A stretch of 64,000 bases of DNA from G963665085 sp963665085. GTDB taxonomy: Bacteria; Bacteroidota; Bacteroidia; Bacteroidales; JAAAOM01. Shown piece after piece: positions 1-10,400 of the stretch. The notes below the pieces were generated by a model that saw nothing but the letters and a program-made list of their open reading frames with translations, ran no database searches and had not been told where the DNA came from. The translations under genes and the position numbers were made by a program. Every line of letters begins with the position of its first letter. Positions within the stretch are counted from its first letter, which is position 1. The DNA is taken from NCBI GenBank assembly GCA_963665085.2, contig CAXXXS010000001.1:1488001-1552000 (forward strand). Reading direction: 5' to 3'.

Positions 1-2
1 CT

Positions 3-971
3 GATCCACGCGTATTTTGGGTACGCCCAGTTAAAAAGCAATTGGTCAGATACCTTAAAAAAAGTACGGTAGATACAATTATTACTACAGGGCCACCACA
101 TAGTGTTCATCTTATTGGTCTTGGAATTAAGAAAAGACTTAAAAACATAAAATGGGTAGCAGATTTTCGTGATCCCTGGTCGGAGATAGATTATCTGGAG
201 GAGTTTAATCCTTCTTTTATTGCCAGAAGGATTCAGAAGAAACTTGAGAATAAGGTTTTAACAAGAGCGGACGAAGTTGTAACTGTTAGCCATAACTGGG
301 CAAAAGATTTAGAGCGATTAGGAGCAAAGAGCGTTTCGGTTATAACAAATGGATATGATGAAGAAGATTTTAAATCGATTCCTTTAGAAAAAACAAACGA
401 TAACTTTGTTATGCTCTATTCTGGTATTCTTCACGACTACCGTAATCCGGAATATCTTTGGGAAGTTATTGATAATATTCTGGAAACAGAAAAAGAATTT
501 GCAGAAAAATTTATTTTGAAGTTGTTCGGCACTATTGATGAACGTGTAATTGAGTATATCCAAAAGCTACCGAATTTATCACAAAGATTTATTTATGGAG
601 GGTATGTATCACATAAACAGATATTAAAAGAATATCAACAAGCAGATTTGTTGTTATTACTTCAAAATAACTCAAAAAACGCTTTGGGGCACATTCCTGG
701 TAAATTATTTGAGTATTTGGCATCGAAAAAGATTATTTTAGCAATTGGGCCTTCAGGAAACAGTGATGTTTCAAGAATAATAAGTCAATGTGATGCAGGA
801 GTATGTTGTAATTTTGGGGATAGATATGTGTTGAGTGAATTTTTAGTATCTATTTTCAAGAAGAATTTAGATAATAATGAGGTTCAAGAAAAAAATATTT
901 CGGAACAATATTCACGAAAAAATTTAACAAAATATATTGCAGAATATTCTAAAAAGCAGAATAGAATATGA
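3..971 (+). CDS. Glycosyltransferase family 4, 5' end outside window
   Basis: The reading frame is open from the first bases of the window, so the true start lies upstream and the N-terminal part of the donor/acceptor domain is missing. Visible features are the GPPHS loop and DFRDPWSE motif, typical of the N-terminal half of GT4 enzymes of polysaccharide loci, and a C-terminal nucleotide-sugar region around GKLFEYLASKK, which resembles the EX7E-type donor site. It would transfer a sugar from a nucleotide donor during surface polysaccharide assembly at the inner face of the cytoplasmic membrane. The stop overlaps the next start (ATGA), so the two genes are translationally coupled. A TTG at 42 can serve as a start on paper but would cut into the domain. 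Donor and acceptor are unknown. Confidence 0.85.
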   Translation, partial: DPRVFWVRPVKKQLVRYLKKSTVDTIITTGPPHSVHLIGLGIKKRLKNIKWVADFRDPWSEIDYLEEFNPSFIARRIQKKLENKVLTRADEVVTVSHNWAKDLERLGAKSVSVITNGYDEEDFKSIPLEKTNDNFVMLYSGILHDYRNPEYLWEVIDNILETEKEFAEKFILKLFGTIDERVIEYIQKLPNLSQRFIYGGYVSHKQILKEYQQADLLLLLQNNSKNALGHIPGKLFEYLASKKIILAIGPSGNSDVSRIISQCDAGVCCNFGDRYVLSEFLVSIFKKNLDNNEVQEKNISEQYSRKNLTKYIAEYSKKQNRI

Positions 972-1612
972 AGGTTATCTCACGAAAAAATTTTGTAAAG
1001 AATAGAAATGAATTTATTTTAAATTGTTGTAGGGATAAAAAAGTGCTTCATATTGGAGCATGTGATGCTCCATTTACAAAAATTAAATTTTATAATAATT
1101 CGCTTTTATTTAAGCAGATTAATGATGTTGCGATGAATCAATTAGGCATTGATATAGATGTCGAAGGAATAAAAATTATGAAAGAATTAGGTTTCTCAAA
1201 TGTAATTTTTGCAGATATGAATATAGATACGTCATTTGATTTTGAGCCTGATATCATAATTTTCGGTGAAACTATAGAGCATATTATGAATTTAGAAAGT
1301 GCTTTTAATTCACTAAAAAAATTAATGGGAGCCAATACAGAATTATTGATTAGCACCCCCAATTTCATAACATTTTCAAAATTATTTCATGCTTTCTTTG
1401 GAAAAGAATTTATGCATCCTGATCATAATTTAGTCTTTACACCAAGAGCTTTGGAACAATTATTAGGAAAAGTTGAATTAGATATTACTCAAAAGATTGT
1501 TACATTTTTACCAAATCACCTCAGTAATTTCTGGGGAAAACTTGATTTTATTTTTGCTAGATTATTCCCTATGTTTTCTTCAACGCTATTATTTAGTGTG
1601 AAGAAAAAATAA
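968..1612 (+). CDS. Class I SAM-dependent methyltransferase
   Basis: The 214-residue protein has a Rossmann-type SAM motif I (VLHIGACDAPF, near residue 25), an acidic residue ending strand 2 (GIDIDVEG), and a motif with IIFGETIEHI where class I enzymes have a D/E-xx-EH pattern. The end of the domain shows LLISTPN. It lies in a polysaccharide locus and overlaps the preceding glycosyltransferase by four bases, so it probably methylates a sugar or polysaccharide terminus. The substrate is inferred from context only. Length fits a single-domain methyltransferase. Confidence 0.8.
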   Translation: MKVISRKNFVKNRNEFILNCCRDKKVLHIGACDAPFTKIKFYNNSLLFKQINDVAMNQLGIDIDVEGIKIMKELGFSNVIFADMNIDTSFDFEPDIIIFGETIEHIMNLESAFNSLKKLMGANTELLISTPNFITFSKLFHAFFGKEFMHPDHNLVFTPRALEQLLGKVELDITQKIVTFLPNHLSNFWGKLDFIFARLFPMFSSTLLFSVKKK

Positions 1613-1770
1613 AAAAAGTAAATTAATAATAATTGCAACTGATACAATAGTTATTGACTCAATATTTTATAATTGAAAATGCTGGCTACTAAAATAAGTT
1701 GTAGTTAATCCTTTGTATTTACTAAAAGTGATATAATGGAATCAGTCTGCTACTTTAAATATTAAGCCAT

Positions 1771-1884
1771 ATGATATTAATAGAAAAGATAGTATTAAAA
1801 ACGGAAAAAGTTTATTCTATGGTTGTTTATAATGATAAACAAACTCTTGTTGGTATATTTGACTTAGTAAAACTTAGTAATTAA
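1771..1884 (+). CDS. Small ORF, possible remnant of a CBS-type domain
   Basis: A 37-codon ATG frame lies in the 278-base gap between the methyltransferase and the cytidylyltransferase, ending six bases before the latter. Its end reads NDKQTLVGIFDLVKL, which faintly resembles the end of a CBS repeat as found in nucleotidyltransferases that accompany NeuA-like genes. This may be a decayed gene or chance. I see no other support. Confidence 0.2.
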   Translation: MILIEKIVLKTEKVYSMVVYNDKQTLVGIFDLVKLSN

Positions 1885-1890
1885 GATAAA

Positions 1891-2532
1891 ATGAAAGTTG
1901 TTGCATTTGTTCCAATACGTTTAAATAGCAAAAGAGTTGCTGGTAAAAATTTAAAACAATTAGGTTCAAAGCCTCTTATGACATATATTCTGGAAACTTT
2001 ATCAAATTCAGAACTAATAGACGATGTGTATGTTTATTGTAGCTCTGAGGAAATAATTGAGTTTTTACCGGATGGAGTTAAATTTTTAAAAAGAAGTGAA
2101 GAGCTAGATAAAGACACTACTCTTGGAGAAGAAATATATAGTTCATTCATTGCCTGTGTTGACGCAGATATATACATATTAGCACATACTACTTCACCAT
2201 TTATTAAACAATCATCTATTGATGATGCATTACATCATCTTATAAATGGAGAATACGATTCTGCATTTAGTGCAGAAGAATTAAAAACGTTTGCTTGGTT
2301 TAAAGGAGAGACATTAAATTATAGTTTAAAACAAATCCCTCGCACTCAGGATCTTGAGCCTGTGTATGTAGAAACAAGTGCTTTTTTTATGTTTAAAAAG
2401 GAAATATGGACGGACTATCATCAGCGTATTGGTTTCAAACCATATATTTCTGTTGTAGATAAAATTGAGGGTGTAGACATAGATACTCCAAAAGACTTTG
2501 AATTTGCAGAAAAAATAATAGAGTTGTTATAA
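1891..2532 (+). CDS. Acylneuraminate cytidylyltransferase-like protein (NeuA family)
   Basis: The 213-residue protein starts with the nucleotidyltransferase signature VPIRLNSKRVAGKN, where family members have PARxxSKR-xxKN for CTP binding. Further on are LGSKPLMTYILE, a HTTSPF segment that matches the LQPTSPL region, and a GVDIDTPKDFEFAE end that matches the IDTPEDF motif of CMP-sugar synthetases. The family activates nonulosonic acids (sialic, legionaminic, pseudaminic) or KDO-like sugars with CTP. The sugar cannot be named because no synthase genes are in view. The next gene starts four bases after the stop. Confidence 0.85.
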   Translation: MKVVAFVPIRLNSKRVAGKNLKQLGSKPLMTYILETLSNSELIDDVYVYCSSEEIIEFLPDGVKFLKRSEELDKDTTLGEEIYSSFIACVDADIYILAHTTSPFIKQSSIDDALHHLINGEYDSAFSAEELKTFAWFKGETLNYSLKQIPRTQDLEPVYVETSAFFMFKKEIWTDYHQRIGFKPYISVVDKIEGVDIDTPKDFEFAEKIIELL

Positions 2533-2536
2533 ATTT

Positions 2537-3823
2537 ATGTTTGAAGAGGCTCAGAACTATAATAAATACAAAGACTTCCTGTTTTTTGAATCCAATTTTA
2601 AGTATGAATTTAAAGGAATAGATTTAGTAAAGGTTTCTGCTATTGATTTTATTAATTTTATTGCTTATGATAAGTCAGTAAGTTTGGGTGAAATAGCCTA
2701 CTTAATGTTCAAAGAACTTGATGTTCATAGATTAAAGCAAGAGTTTTTTAGAGCGAATACAGTTTTTACAATGGATCTTCCCAAAAGGAAAGACCATATG
2801 AAATTGATAAAATCTATGCAGGAAGGAGTAGATGATTCATCTTTGCATGTCCTTAAATATCGGTTTCGTCCCTATTTTTATTTATATGATGCTATTCAGA
2901 GTTATGTTAAAATATCAAAATCATTAATAGCAATAAAATTATCTTTATTACAAAAGGTATTCATTGCATTACGTTTATCCAATAACAAACACTTAGTTAA
3001 AAAATTAAAGAGTGCATTTAAAAGTGTTAGTTTGAATGGAAAAAATTATGTGCCATTTATATCATCTACTTATACGGAAGCTTTATTAACGGCATTTCTT
3101 AGAAAAGAAGGACTAAAAACATTTCATATCTCACATGGTTTATTTGGTCGTTATAAAAGGTATATTGCAAAAGATATTCTAACAGGCACACATGTTCAAG
3201 CCGAGTATGTTATAACTCTTGGAGAAATAGGGAAACATGATTTAATAAATGATTATTCAATTCCAGAAGATAAGATTTTTGTTGCTGGAAATCCCAAGTA
3301 TCCTTTAAGAAAAATAGAATTAGCATCAAATATAAAAAACTGCCTTGTTTTAAATGGTATTGCATTATATGATGAGGATTTTGAAAAAGTTTTGCCAATT
3401 CTTGAAGAGGCTGCTAATCTGAAAAAATTGTTGTTTGAAATTAAATTGCATCCTCTATCCAAACTTAAAGGTGAGGAAATAAGTGCAAAATATAAAAATA
3501 TTAAAGTTTTAAGTCAACAACAATCAGTTCAAGAATTGTTAATTTCAGGGAGGTATGATTTCGCTGTAACCTTCAATACATTTGCGTACTATGAATGTAT
3601 GTATTATGGTGTTGTCCCATTACGTTGGGGGTTGAATGAAAATCTTGATTTTGAGGGCTTAGACGATAGGTTTTATAATTTACAAGACTTTTTATTAAAG
3701 TTAGAGAGATATAATTTATTAAATAAAAATGAATTAAAAACTTTAATAGAAGATTTGTTAGTGAGAGCATTAGGAATGGGCATAAATAAGTATAATGAAA
3801 TTATCAATCATAAATGTTTATAA
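2537..3823 (+). CDS. GT-B-like surface polysaccharide glycosyltransferase (putative)
   Basis: The 428-residue protein has no obvious membrane span. Its middle contains FISSTYTEALL and TFHISHGLFG, and later VAGNPKYPL and FAYYECMYYG. The order HGLxG, then GNPK, then a YYExxYYG helix is what one sees in GT-B fold transferases of the polysialyltransferase, KpsS and CDP-glycerol transferase type. Its tight coupling to the NeuA-like gene suggests it uses the CMP-activated sugar, but this is inferred. I do not recognise a specific named family. Confidence 0.55.
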   Translation: MFEEAQNYNKYKDFLFFESNFKYEFKGIDLVKVSAIDFINFIAYDKSVSLGEIAYLMFKELDVHRLKQEFFRANTVFTMDLPKRKDHMKLIKSMQEGVDDSSLHVLKYRFRPYFYLYDAIQSYVKISKSLIAIKLSLLQKVFIALRLSNNKHLVKKLKSAFKSVSLNGKNYVPFISSTYTEALLTAFLRKEGLKTFHISHGLFGRYKRYIAKDILTGTHVQAEYVITLGEIGKHDLINDYSIPEDKIFVAGNPKYPLRKIELASNIKNCLVLNGIALYDEDFEKVLPILEEAANLKKLLFEIKLHPLSKLKGEEISAKYKNIKVLSQQQSVQELLISGRYDFAVTFNTFAYYECMYYGVVPLRWGLNENLDFEGLDDRFYNLQDFLLKLERYNLLNKNELKTLIEDLLVRALGMGINKYNEIINHKCL

Positions 3824-3895
3824 AGGACAAATGAGGAGAATAAAATATTTCAGTATTGTTTTTGAGAACCTTTAATACGCCATCATATTAAATTT

Positions 3896-4864
3896 ATGGA
3901 AAATTCTATAGCCGCAATTGTAGTTACGTATAACAGGGAAAAACTATTAATAGAATGTTTGGATTCTTTGTTTTCTCAAAGTAGAACGCCTGACGCTATT
4001 TTTATAATAGATAATAAATCAAATATAACTACGCCCGAGATACTTTTACAAAATAATTGGATTGATAAACTTCCAGATTTGAATGGAGATAGAAATCAGA
4101 TACTAACTAAAATTCTAAAAAGATCGAAAAAAGAAGTATCTATATTTTATATCCGAAAAAAAATAAATGACGGGGGAGCTGGTGGATTTTATGAGGGAAT
4201 TAAACAAGCTTATGAGAATCATTTTGATCGCTTCTGGATCATGGATGATGATGTTATTGCAGATTTTTCTGCTCTCGAAGAACTTGAAAAAGCAGAAAAG
4301 ATTAATAGTCAAGGTTTTTTTTGTAGTAGGGTTGTCGGAACAAATGGTATTTCAATGAATAATCCGGAGGTGGATTTAAAGAAGGGAAAAAATTATTATT
4401 CTGTTTGGGATGATCAACTTGATAAAGGACTTGTACGGGTTAAATCAGCAACATTTGTATCAGTATACCTAACAAAAGAACTGGTTAAGGAGGTTGGGTA
4501 TCCAATTCAAAAAATGTTTATTTGGGGTGACGATATGGAATATACGTTACGTATTTCAAAAAAGTATTCCAGTTATTTGGTAGGGAAAAGTATTGTCTGT
4601 CATAAAAGAGAAATAAGTAAGCCACCCAGTATAAAAACTGAAAAAAACAGGAACCGCATAAAAATGCATTATTATCGTTTCCGAAATCAAATTTATTATA
4701 CCTGGAATCATTACAGAAAAATTGATCTTGTATTAGTCTTAATGGAAACAATGTATAAATTCTTTTTCTCATTGTTTCGTTTGCGGTTTTATGCGTGCTA
4801 TATAATTGTAAAAGGGACAATGGCGGGATTGTTTTTTCATCCTCAAATAAAATATCCTGAATAA
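3896..4864 (+). CDS. Glycosyltransferase family 2
   Basis: The 322-residue protein opens with IAAIVVTYNRE, the GT-A fold start. It contains GGAGGFYEGI, a metal-binding WIMDDDV motif near residue 118, and WGDDMEYTLR near residue 210 as the acceptor/catalytic base region. This DDD plus GDD-E arrangement is typical of GlfT/WbbL-like galactofuranosyl or rhamnosyl transferases. A hydrophobic C-terminal stretch may hold it at the membrane. It is the last plus-strand gene of the polysaccharide segment and converges on the flippase gene with only eight bases between the stops. Confidence 0.85.
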   Translation: MENSIAAIVVTYNREKLLIECLDSLFSQSRTPDAIFIIDNKSNITTPEILLQNNWIDKLPDLNGDRNQILTKILKRSKKEVSIFYIRKKINDGGAGGFYEGIKQAYENHFDRFWIMDDDVIADFSALEELEKAEKINSQGFFCSRVVGTNGISMNNPEVDLKKGKNYYSVWDDQLDKGLVRVKSATFVSVYLTKELVKEVGYPIQKMFIWGDDMEYTLRISKKYSSYLVGKSIVCHKREISKPPSIKTEKNRNRIKMHYYRFRNQIYYTWNHYRKIDLVLVLMETMYKFFFSLFRLRFYACYIIVKGTMAGLFFHPQIKYPE

Positions 4865-4872
4865 AATAATTA

Positions 4873-6369
4873 CTACTTTTTAACTAACATTTTTTTTGGC
4901 AATTCTTTAATAGCAATTAGAATGTTTTTGATATCAGGTGAAAATTGAAAACGCCAGAAAAACAGTAAAGTCAATATGCTAACAATCATTGACCTGATAA
5001 TTATATCTAAAATAACATTTTGTTGAGGGATTATTTTAATTATTAAAAATAGGAAAAAATAAAATGCAATTATTATGAGGTATGCATAATTAAAGGGTTG
5101 AAAATCATATTTTATTTTCAAAAAAAGGAATCTCAAAAAATTATTCAGCGTTATTGATAGAGTAATAGCAATAGCTGCCCCTGTAATACCCCAAATAGGT
5201 ATTAATATGAACATTGTTCCTACAGCTATTATATCAAGCAGAATTTGAAAAATGGGATTTATTTTGTAATATTTTGAAAGACCAATAATTAGAGCATTTG
5301 CTCCAGTACTCATGTCAACTAGATAAGCTAATCCAGTAAAAAATATAACCCATTTTGCTTCCAGGTATTCATCACCAAGGATGAACAAAATATTCTCAAT
5401 GTTAACCCAGATTCCAAGAAATATAAATCCTCCAATGATGATTTGATTTAAGCAACTTTTATAATAGATTATTTTTATTTTTTGTGCATCGTTTGTTTTC
5501 CATGCTTCAGCAATGAGCGTTCCGGATATCTTCAATAAGGAAATGGAGGGTTTTGCTACCACAGCACCAAAAAAATATCCGATAGTATAAATGCCTGTTT
5601 TTGATAAATCAAGAAACTTATAAATAACAATTTTGTCAATATTGAAAATTAATATAGATCCGACACCACTTAAGAGACCAAATACAGAAACATTTAGAAT
5701 TTCTTTTATGAGTTTTTTTGATAGGAAAGAATATTTGGGACTAATATTAATTTCACCTCGAGATAATAGGTATAAGAGCAGAAAAAATCCTTTTAAAGAA
5801 ACTACTATTGAATAAGATAAAATTAATTGGTGAAGAGTAATTATTTTAAATGCATAGGATAGTGTTATTAAAAGAATTAAAAGGCGCTGTATAAATTCCT
5901 GTAAAAAAGTTCCTAAAACGGCATTATATAACATTTTACAGTAACCATCAAGGAACAAATAAACCATATAACTAATAGTTACAGGAATTATATATATGAA
6001 ATAATTATATAATAATGGGGATTTAGTAATATTTGCTTCAATAAACTGATTTTTAAAAAGAGAATATACAACAATAAATAGTATACTGCCTAAAACGATG
6101 TATATGAGAGCAATAAATAAAAAACCATTGTGCCTTTTATTTTCATCTCTAAAGTATGGAAACATCCTACTTGTGACACCGGGTAATCCTAATAAAAAAA
6201 TACGTCCCAATAAAATAGAATAGGAAACTAACAAACTAAACAAACCTACTACCTCTGGTTTTAGATAATTAGGATATAAATAAGTAGTTGTAATAAATCC
6301 AATAAGAACTCCTACATAAATCCAAAATGTTCCCTTTATACTTTGTTTAATAATTATTCCCAATTCCAA
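4873..6369 (-). CDS. Wzx-type polysaccharide flippase
   Basis: The 498-residue protein is almost entirely hydrophobic with about twelve to fourteen membrane helices and ends with a short basic tail (PKKMLVKK). The profile and the segments LRPEVVGLFSLLVSYS-like and GLPGVTSRMFPYF match the MATE/MVF-like oligosaccharide flippase superfamily, which moves lipid-linked repeat units across the cytoplasmic membrane. The start must be TTG at 6369: a stop lies two codons upstream in frame and no ATG occurs before residue 68. It fits the neighbouring glycosyltransferases although it lies on the opposite strand. Confidence 0.85.
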   Translation of the reverse strand: MELGIIIKQSIKGTFWIYVGVLIGFITTTYLYPNYLKPEVVGLFSLLVSYSILLGRIFLLGLPGVTSRMFPYFRDENKRHNGFLFIALIYIVLGSILFIVVYSLFKNQFIEANITKSPLLYNYFIYIIPVTISYMVYLFLDGYCKMLYNAVLGTFLQEFIQRLLILLITLSYAFKIITLHQLILSYSIVVSLKGFFLLLYLLSRGEINISPKYSFLSKKLIKEILNVSVFGLLSGVGSILIFNIDKIVIYKFLDLSKTGIYTIGYFFGAVVAKPSISLLKISGTLIAEAWKTNDAQKIKIIYYKSCLNQIIIGGFIFLGIWVNIENILFILGDEYLEAKWVIFFTGLAYLVDMSTGANALIIGLSKYYKINPIFQILLDIIAVGTMFILIPIWGITGAAIAITLSITLNNFLRFLFLKIKYDFQPFNYAYLIIIAFYFFLFLIIKIIPQQNVILDIIIRSMIVSILTLLFFWRFQFSPDIKNILIAIKELPKKMLVKK

Positions 6370-6441
6370 TAATTTTTATTTGCCTAACAAATATTCGAAA
6401 AGATTTTGTAATAATAGTTAACAGAAAGGATAAATATTCCA

Positions 6442-7428
6442 CTAATACCTTTTTATCCACCTATATCTTCTGGCAGAATCTCCAAGTTTTGCAGAAACCA
6501 TTATTTCGTGAGAGCCGTAACTATGTCTTGAGCTAATTGCATCAAGGCCGTATTCAAAGGCATATCCGATATACAATTTCCCTGTTTTTATACCTAACAT
6601 AGGGACAACAGATTTATTAGTGCGAATAGATATTCCTCCCCAGAAATTATCTTCGTATATTAATTTGGCATTGATGTCTGCTTGCAGAGAAAGTCCCTCA
6701 GAAGCTTTAATTAAAACAGATGGTTCGAAAACATAGGATTCATTTTTTAATTCGTGCCTTAGTCCTGCAGTTAAGAAATAATGTCGTTGAACCTGGTAAT
6801 CATCGTATATGCTCGAGCTTGAAAAACTAAATTTTGCTATTGATTCGAACAACTGGGTTATTGATAATCCTATATAATACTTTGGATGATTGTAAAATGC
6901 GCCACAATTTGCATCAGGGACATAGAGTATCCTATCTACGCTAGCAGCAAGGGGATCATCCGGATTTCTAAAGGTTACTTCCGATTTATCGATTTTAAAT
7001 TGATAGATAGAGCCAGATACACCAAATGAGAGTTGTGATACTCCCATGTAAATATGATATGCATATGTAAATTGGCCTCCGGTCCTGTCAACCAATCCAT
7101 TTCTATCGTTAAAAATATAACCTCCCAGGCCAACCCTCCCTGATTGTCCTTTTTTATATTTTGTTTTCCCATCTTTGGTGCGGACAATCGTAGAGTTTTT
7201 CTGCATGAGCCTGGTTTGATAACTCAGGGAATAAGTTCGTGGAGGATTTTCGAACCCAAGCCATTGCTCTCTTCCGGTTAGGCCAATAATAGAATATCCC
7301 TCGCTTCCGGCAAGCGAAGGATTTAACAAATATCCATTCAACATATATTGACTATAAAGCGGTACTTGTTGGGCTTTTATAGTTAATGTCGATAAGAATA
7401 AAATAATTATGACCAATAACCTTATCAA
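6442..7428 (-). CDS. PorP/SprF-like type IX secretion membrane protein
   Basis: The 328-residue protein begins with a signal peptide (hydrophobic core, cleavage after KAQQ) and continues QVPLYSQYMLNGYLLNPSLAG, the hallmark start of PorP/SprF proteins (PLYSQYMxNxxxxNPAxAG). The rest is beta-rich as expected of an outer-membrane barrel. SprF-like proteins are needed for secretion or anchoring of a cognate type B CTD substrate. Here the gene begins six bases after the stop of the giant surface protein and is clearly in the same operon, which identifies the pair. Confidence 0.92.
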   Translation of the reverse strand: MIRLLVIIILFLSTLTIKAQQVPLYSQYMLNGYLLNPSLAGSEGYSIIGLTGREQWLGFENPPRTYSLSYQTRLMQKNSTIVRTKDGKTKYKKGQSGRVGLGGYIFNDRNGLVDRTGGQFTYAYHIYMGVSQLSFGVSGSIYQFKIDKSEVTFRNPDDPLAASVDRILYVPDANCGAFYNHPKYYIGLSITQLFESIAKFSFSSSSIYDDYQVQRHYFLTAGLRHELKNESYVFEPSVLIKASEGLSLQADINAKLIYEDNFWGGISIRTNKSVVPMLGIKTGKLYIGYAFEYGLDAISSRHSYGSHEIMVSAKLGDSARRYRWIKRY

Positions 7429-7434
7429 TCTATA

Positions 7435-10400
7435 TTATCTAATAATTGTAACGTTACCTGTTCTCGCTCTGCCATCACCAAAATCTATTATGTAGTGATA
7501 TGAGTCAACAGGTAAACTTTTTCCGTTTTTCATATTTTTTCCGTCCCATTCATTTACATATCCATTTTCGGAAACGAAAATGAGTTCTCCCCATCGATTA
7601 TATATCTCAACAATTACATCAGGATAAATATCACCGACTTTTGGTAATTCCGGGTATTTATCAGAAGAAACTACTATTTCCCAGGTGTCGTTAAATCCAT
7701 CTCCATTAGGTGTGAATGCTGTAGGGATATCCAAACAATCCCTTGCATCACTTTGTAGATTTACAGTATCCGTTAATTCACACTGATTAGCATCTGTAAT
7801 GGTAAGTATATAATCGTTCTCATCCAAATCATTGAGATAATCCGAAGTACTTCCATTGTACCAGTTATAATTGTATCCGGGAGTACCTCCCGATGCTGTT
7901 GCATAAATGCTACCATCCTTCATATCCGGACAGAAAGGTTTTTCTATTTCATAATCTAAACTTAACGCAGTAGGTTGTTCAATTGTAAACAAAGTGTCTT
8001 TACTACAATTATTTGCATCGTAGATCGTAACATTATAATTTCCTGCATTTAGACCACTATAATTTGGAATAGTGTTAGTGATATTATTTATCCAGTTAAA
8101 AGTATAAGGACCTGTTCCTCCATAGGTATTAAGAGAGACTAAGCCATCACTGTAACTAAAACAACTAACATTTGATGTTGAAATATCAACATTTATTACA
8201 GAAGGCTGATTAATATAGATTGTTTGTGTTCCTTGGCATTGCAGGATATCTGTAATGGTAACATCATATCTTCCTTGTCCCAGGTTTGTGATAGATGAAT
8301 CTGTATCGCCTGTATTCCACATATATGTGTATGGTTGTTGCCCATATGAAACATAGGCTAAAATTTCACCATCGTTATTTCCATAACAGGATATTACTTC
8401 TCCGGAATATTGTTCTACGGGTATTAATTCAATATTTAATGAATCTGTTTTTTCAACTTGAACTGAGCCTAAAGTCTGACATTCATTTTTATCTGTTACA
8501 GTAATAGTAAAAAATAAAGCATTGAGATTTTCTATTCGTTGGGTAGTTTCTCCATTTGACCATAGATATGTATTTTCGCCAGCTCCCCCGGATGTAAATA
8601 CTTCTGCATAACCTTTTATTCTACCATCGCAGCTTACATTTTGTTTTTCAATATCAAGAATTGTAAGTTGTTCTGGCTCTATTAATTCGATGGTTGAACT
8701 ATCAATACATGAATTACCGTCAGATACAATTACGCGATAATTGCCTGCTGTAATATTGGTTTGATCTTTTGATGTTTCTGAAATGCCGGTAGCTTCTTCA
8801 GATAAAGTTTTCCATAAATAATTATATGATGTATTATCACCTCCGGATGGGGTTAATTCGATATTTCCTGATTTACCTCCATAGCACCTGATGTTGTAAC
8901 CGGAGTAATCACTTATCGTATAGTTGATGTCTAATATGTCAGGTTGTGTAAGATTGAAGGATCTTTCTGTTTGACAGGAAATATCATCTTCAACAACCAA
9001 AGAATATGATTTTGCAGAAAGGCCTGTTACAATTGAATCATTATCGCCCGTTGACCAATTGTATGTGTAAGATCCATCTGGTATATAACCTCCTCTTACA
9101 TTTACGCTAATTTCACCGTCTGAATTTCCTTCACAGGAAATATTAAATCCCCCGCTATAACTTTTTATCGTTGCATTTATTTGCATTTCTTCGGGTTCAT
9201 TTAGTTCGAATGTGTCTGTAAATTCGCATATTCCGTTTATGATTGTGACATAATAAGTCCCCGAAATTAAGTTGTCCTGGAAAGCTTTATTTTGTATTAT
9301 ACCTGCTTCATATTGAGAAAGTGAATCATATTCCGGATTTTCCCATTCATAGATGTACGTATTTTCGCTATAATCTATTCCTCCTGTTATGTTACTGAGG
9401 TGGATGTAACCATCTTTCTCGCCATAACAACTGATGTTAAATATATCGTAACTTGAAATATCTGCATTACCAATGTTAATTGGCTCAGGTTCTCTTAAGG
9501 AAAATGTGTCTACAGATTGACAATTATTTACATCTGTTGCAATCAGTTCATAGTATCCTGCCGGTAGATTTTTTACCGTTGTTATATCTGTTTCAAAATT
9601 TAATGTATCTCCATCTGGGTAAATCAGGTTATAGCTGTAATCTCCTTTCCCAATAAAAATTGTAGAATCCATTGTCCCTCCATAGCAGGCTATGTGATAA
9701 CCATTCAATGAAGGTGGGGTAAATCCTTTAAAAACATCCGGATTTCTTGTTTGTACCTGTACACTGCTGGTGGCAGCGAGTAGTGTATTAGTAAAAGCTA
9801 CACATTGATTTGTATCAATAATAGTTAGATCGTACGGGCCTTCGATAAGATTTTCTATGTATTGTGTTTCCCAGGTTTGCGAACTTGTTCCTTGTCGTAC
9901 CCAGGTTATATCATAACCTTCAGTACCTCCATTAATGATGGCTTCCATAGCACCATCTTCATCTCCTTCACAAGCAAGGTTCTCAATTATATTAATTTGA
10001 ACTTCCAGCAAATCAGGTTCTTTAAGTTCAATTGATGATTCTGCAATACACCCAATTTCATCCGTAGCAGTTACATTATAGATACCAGCAGTTAACCCTG
10101 TGATTGTTTTTGTATTATAACTTCCACCTCCATCTTTTGCCCATTCATACGTAACATCATCTTCTGTATATCCTGAAACGGAAACGTATCCTCCTGTTGT
10201 GTTAACACTGGCTTGTGCCGTACTTTGTCCAAAACATTTTACATCCCATCCGCCAATAATAGAAGGTCCCCGGGTTAAACTTATGGCTTCGGTTTCAAAA
10301 GTTGGAGTGATATAAACCCGCACTGTTGCCGTAATTCCGTTGTTGCAAGTTGGTGTTGAAGATGGGACATTGTTTATTTTCGGAGTTACAGTATAATCGA

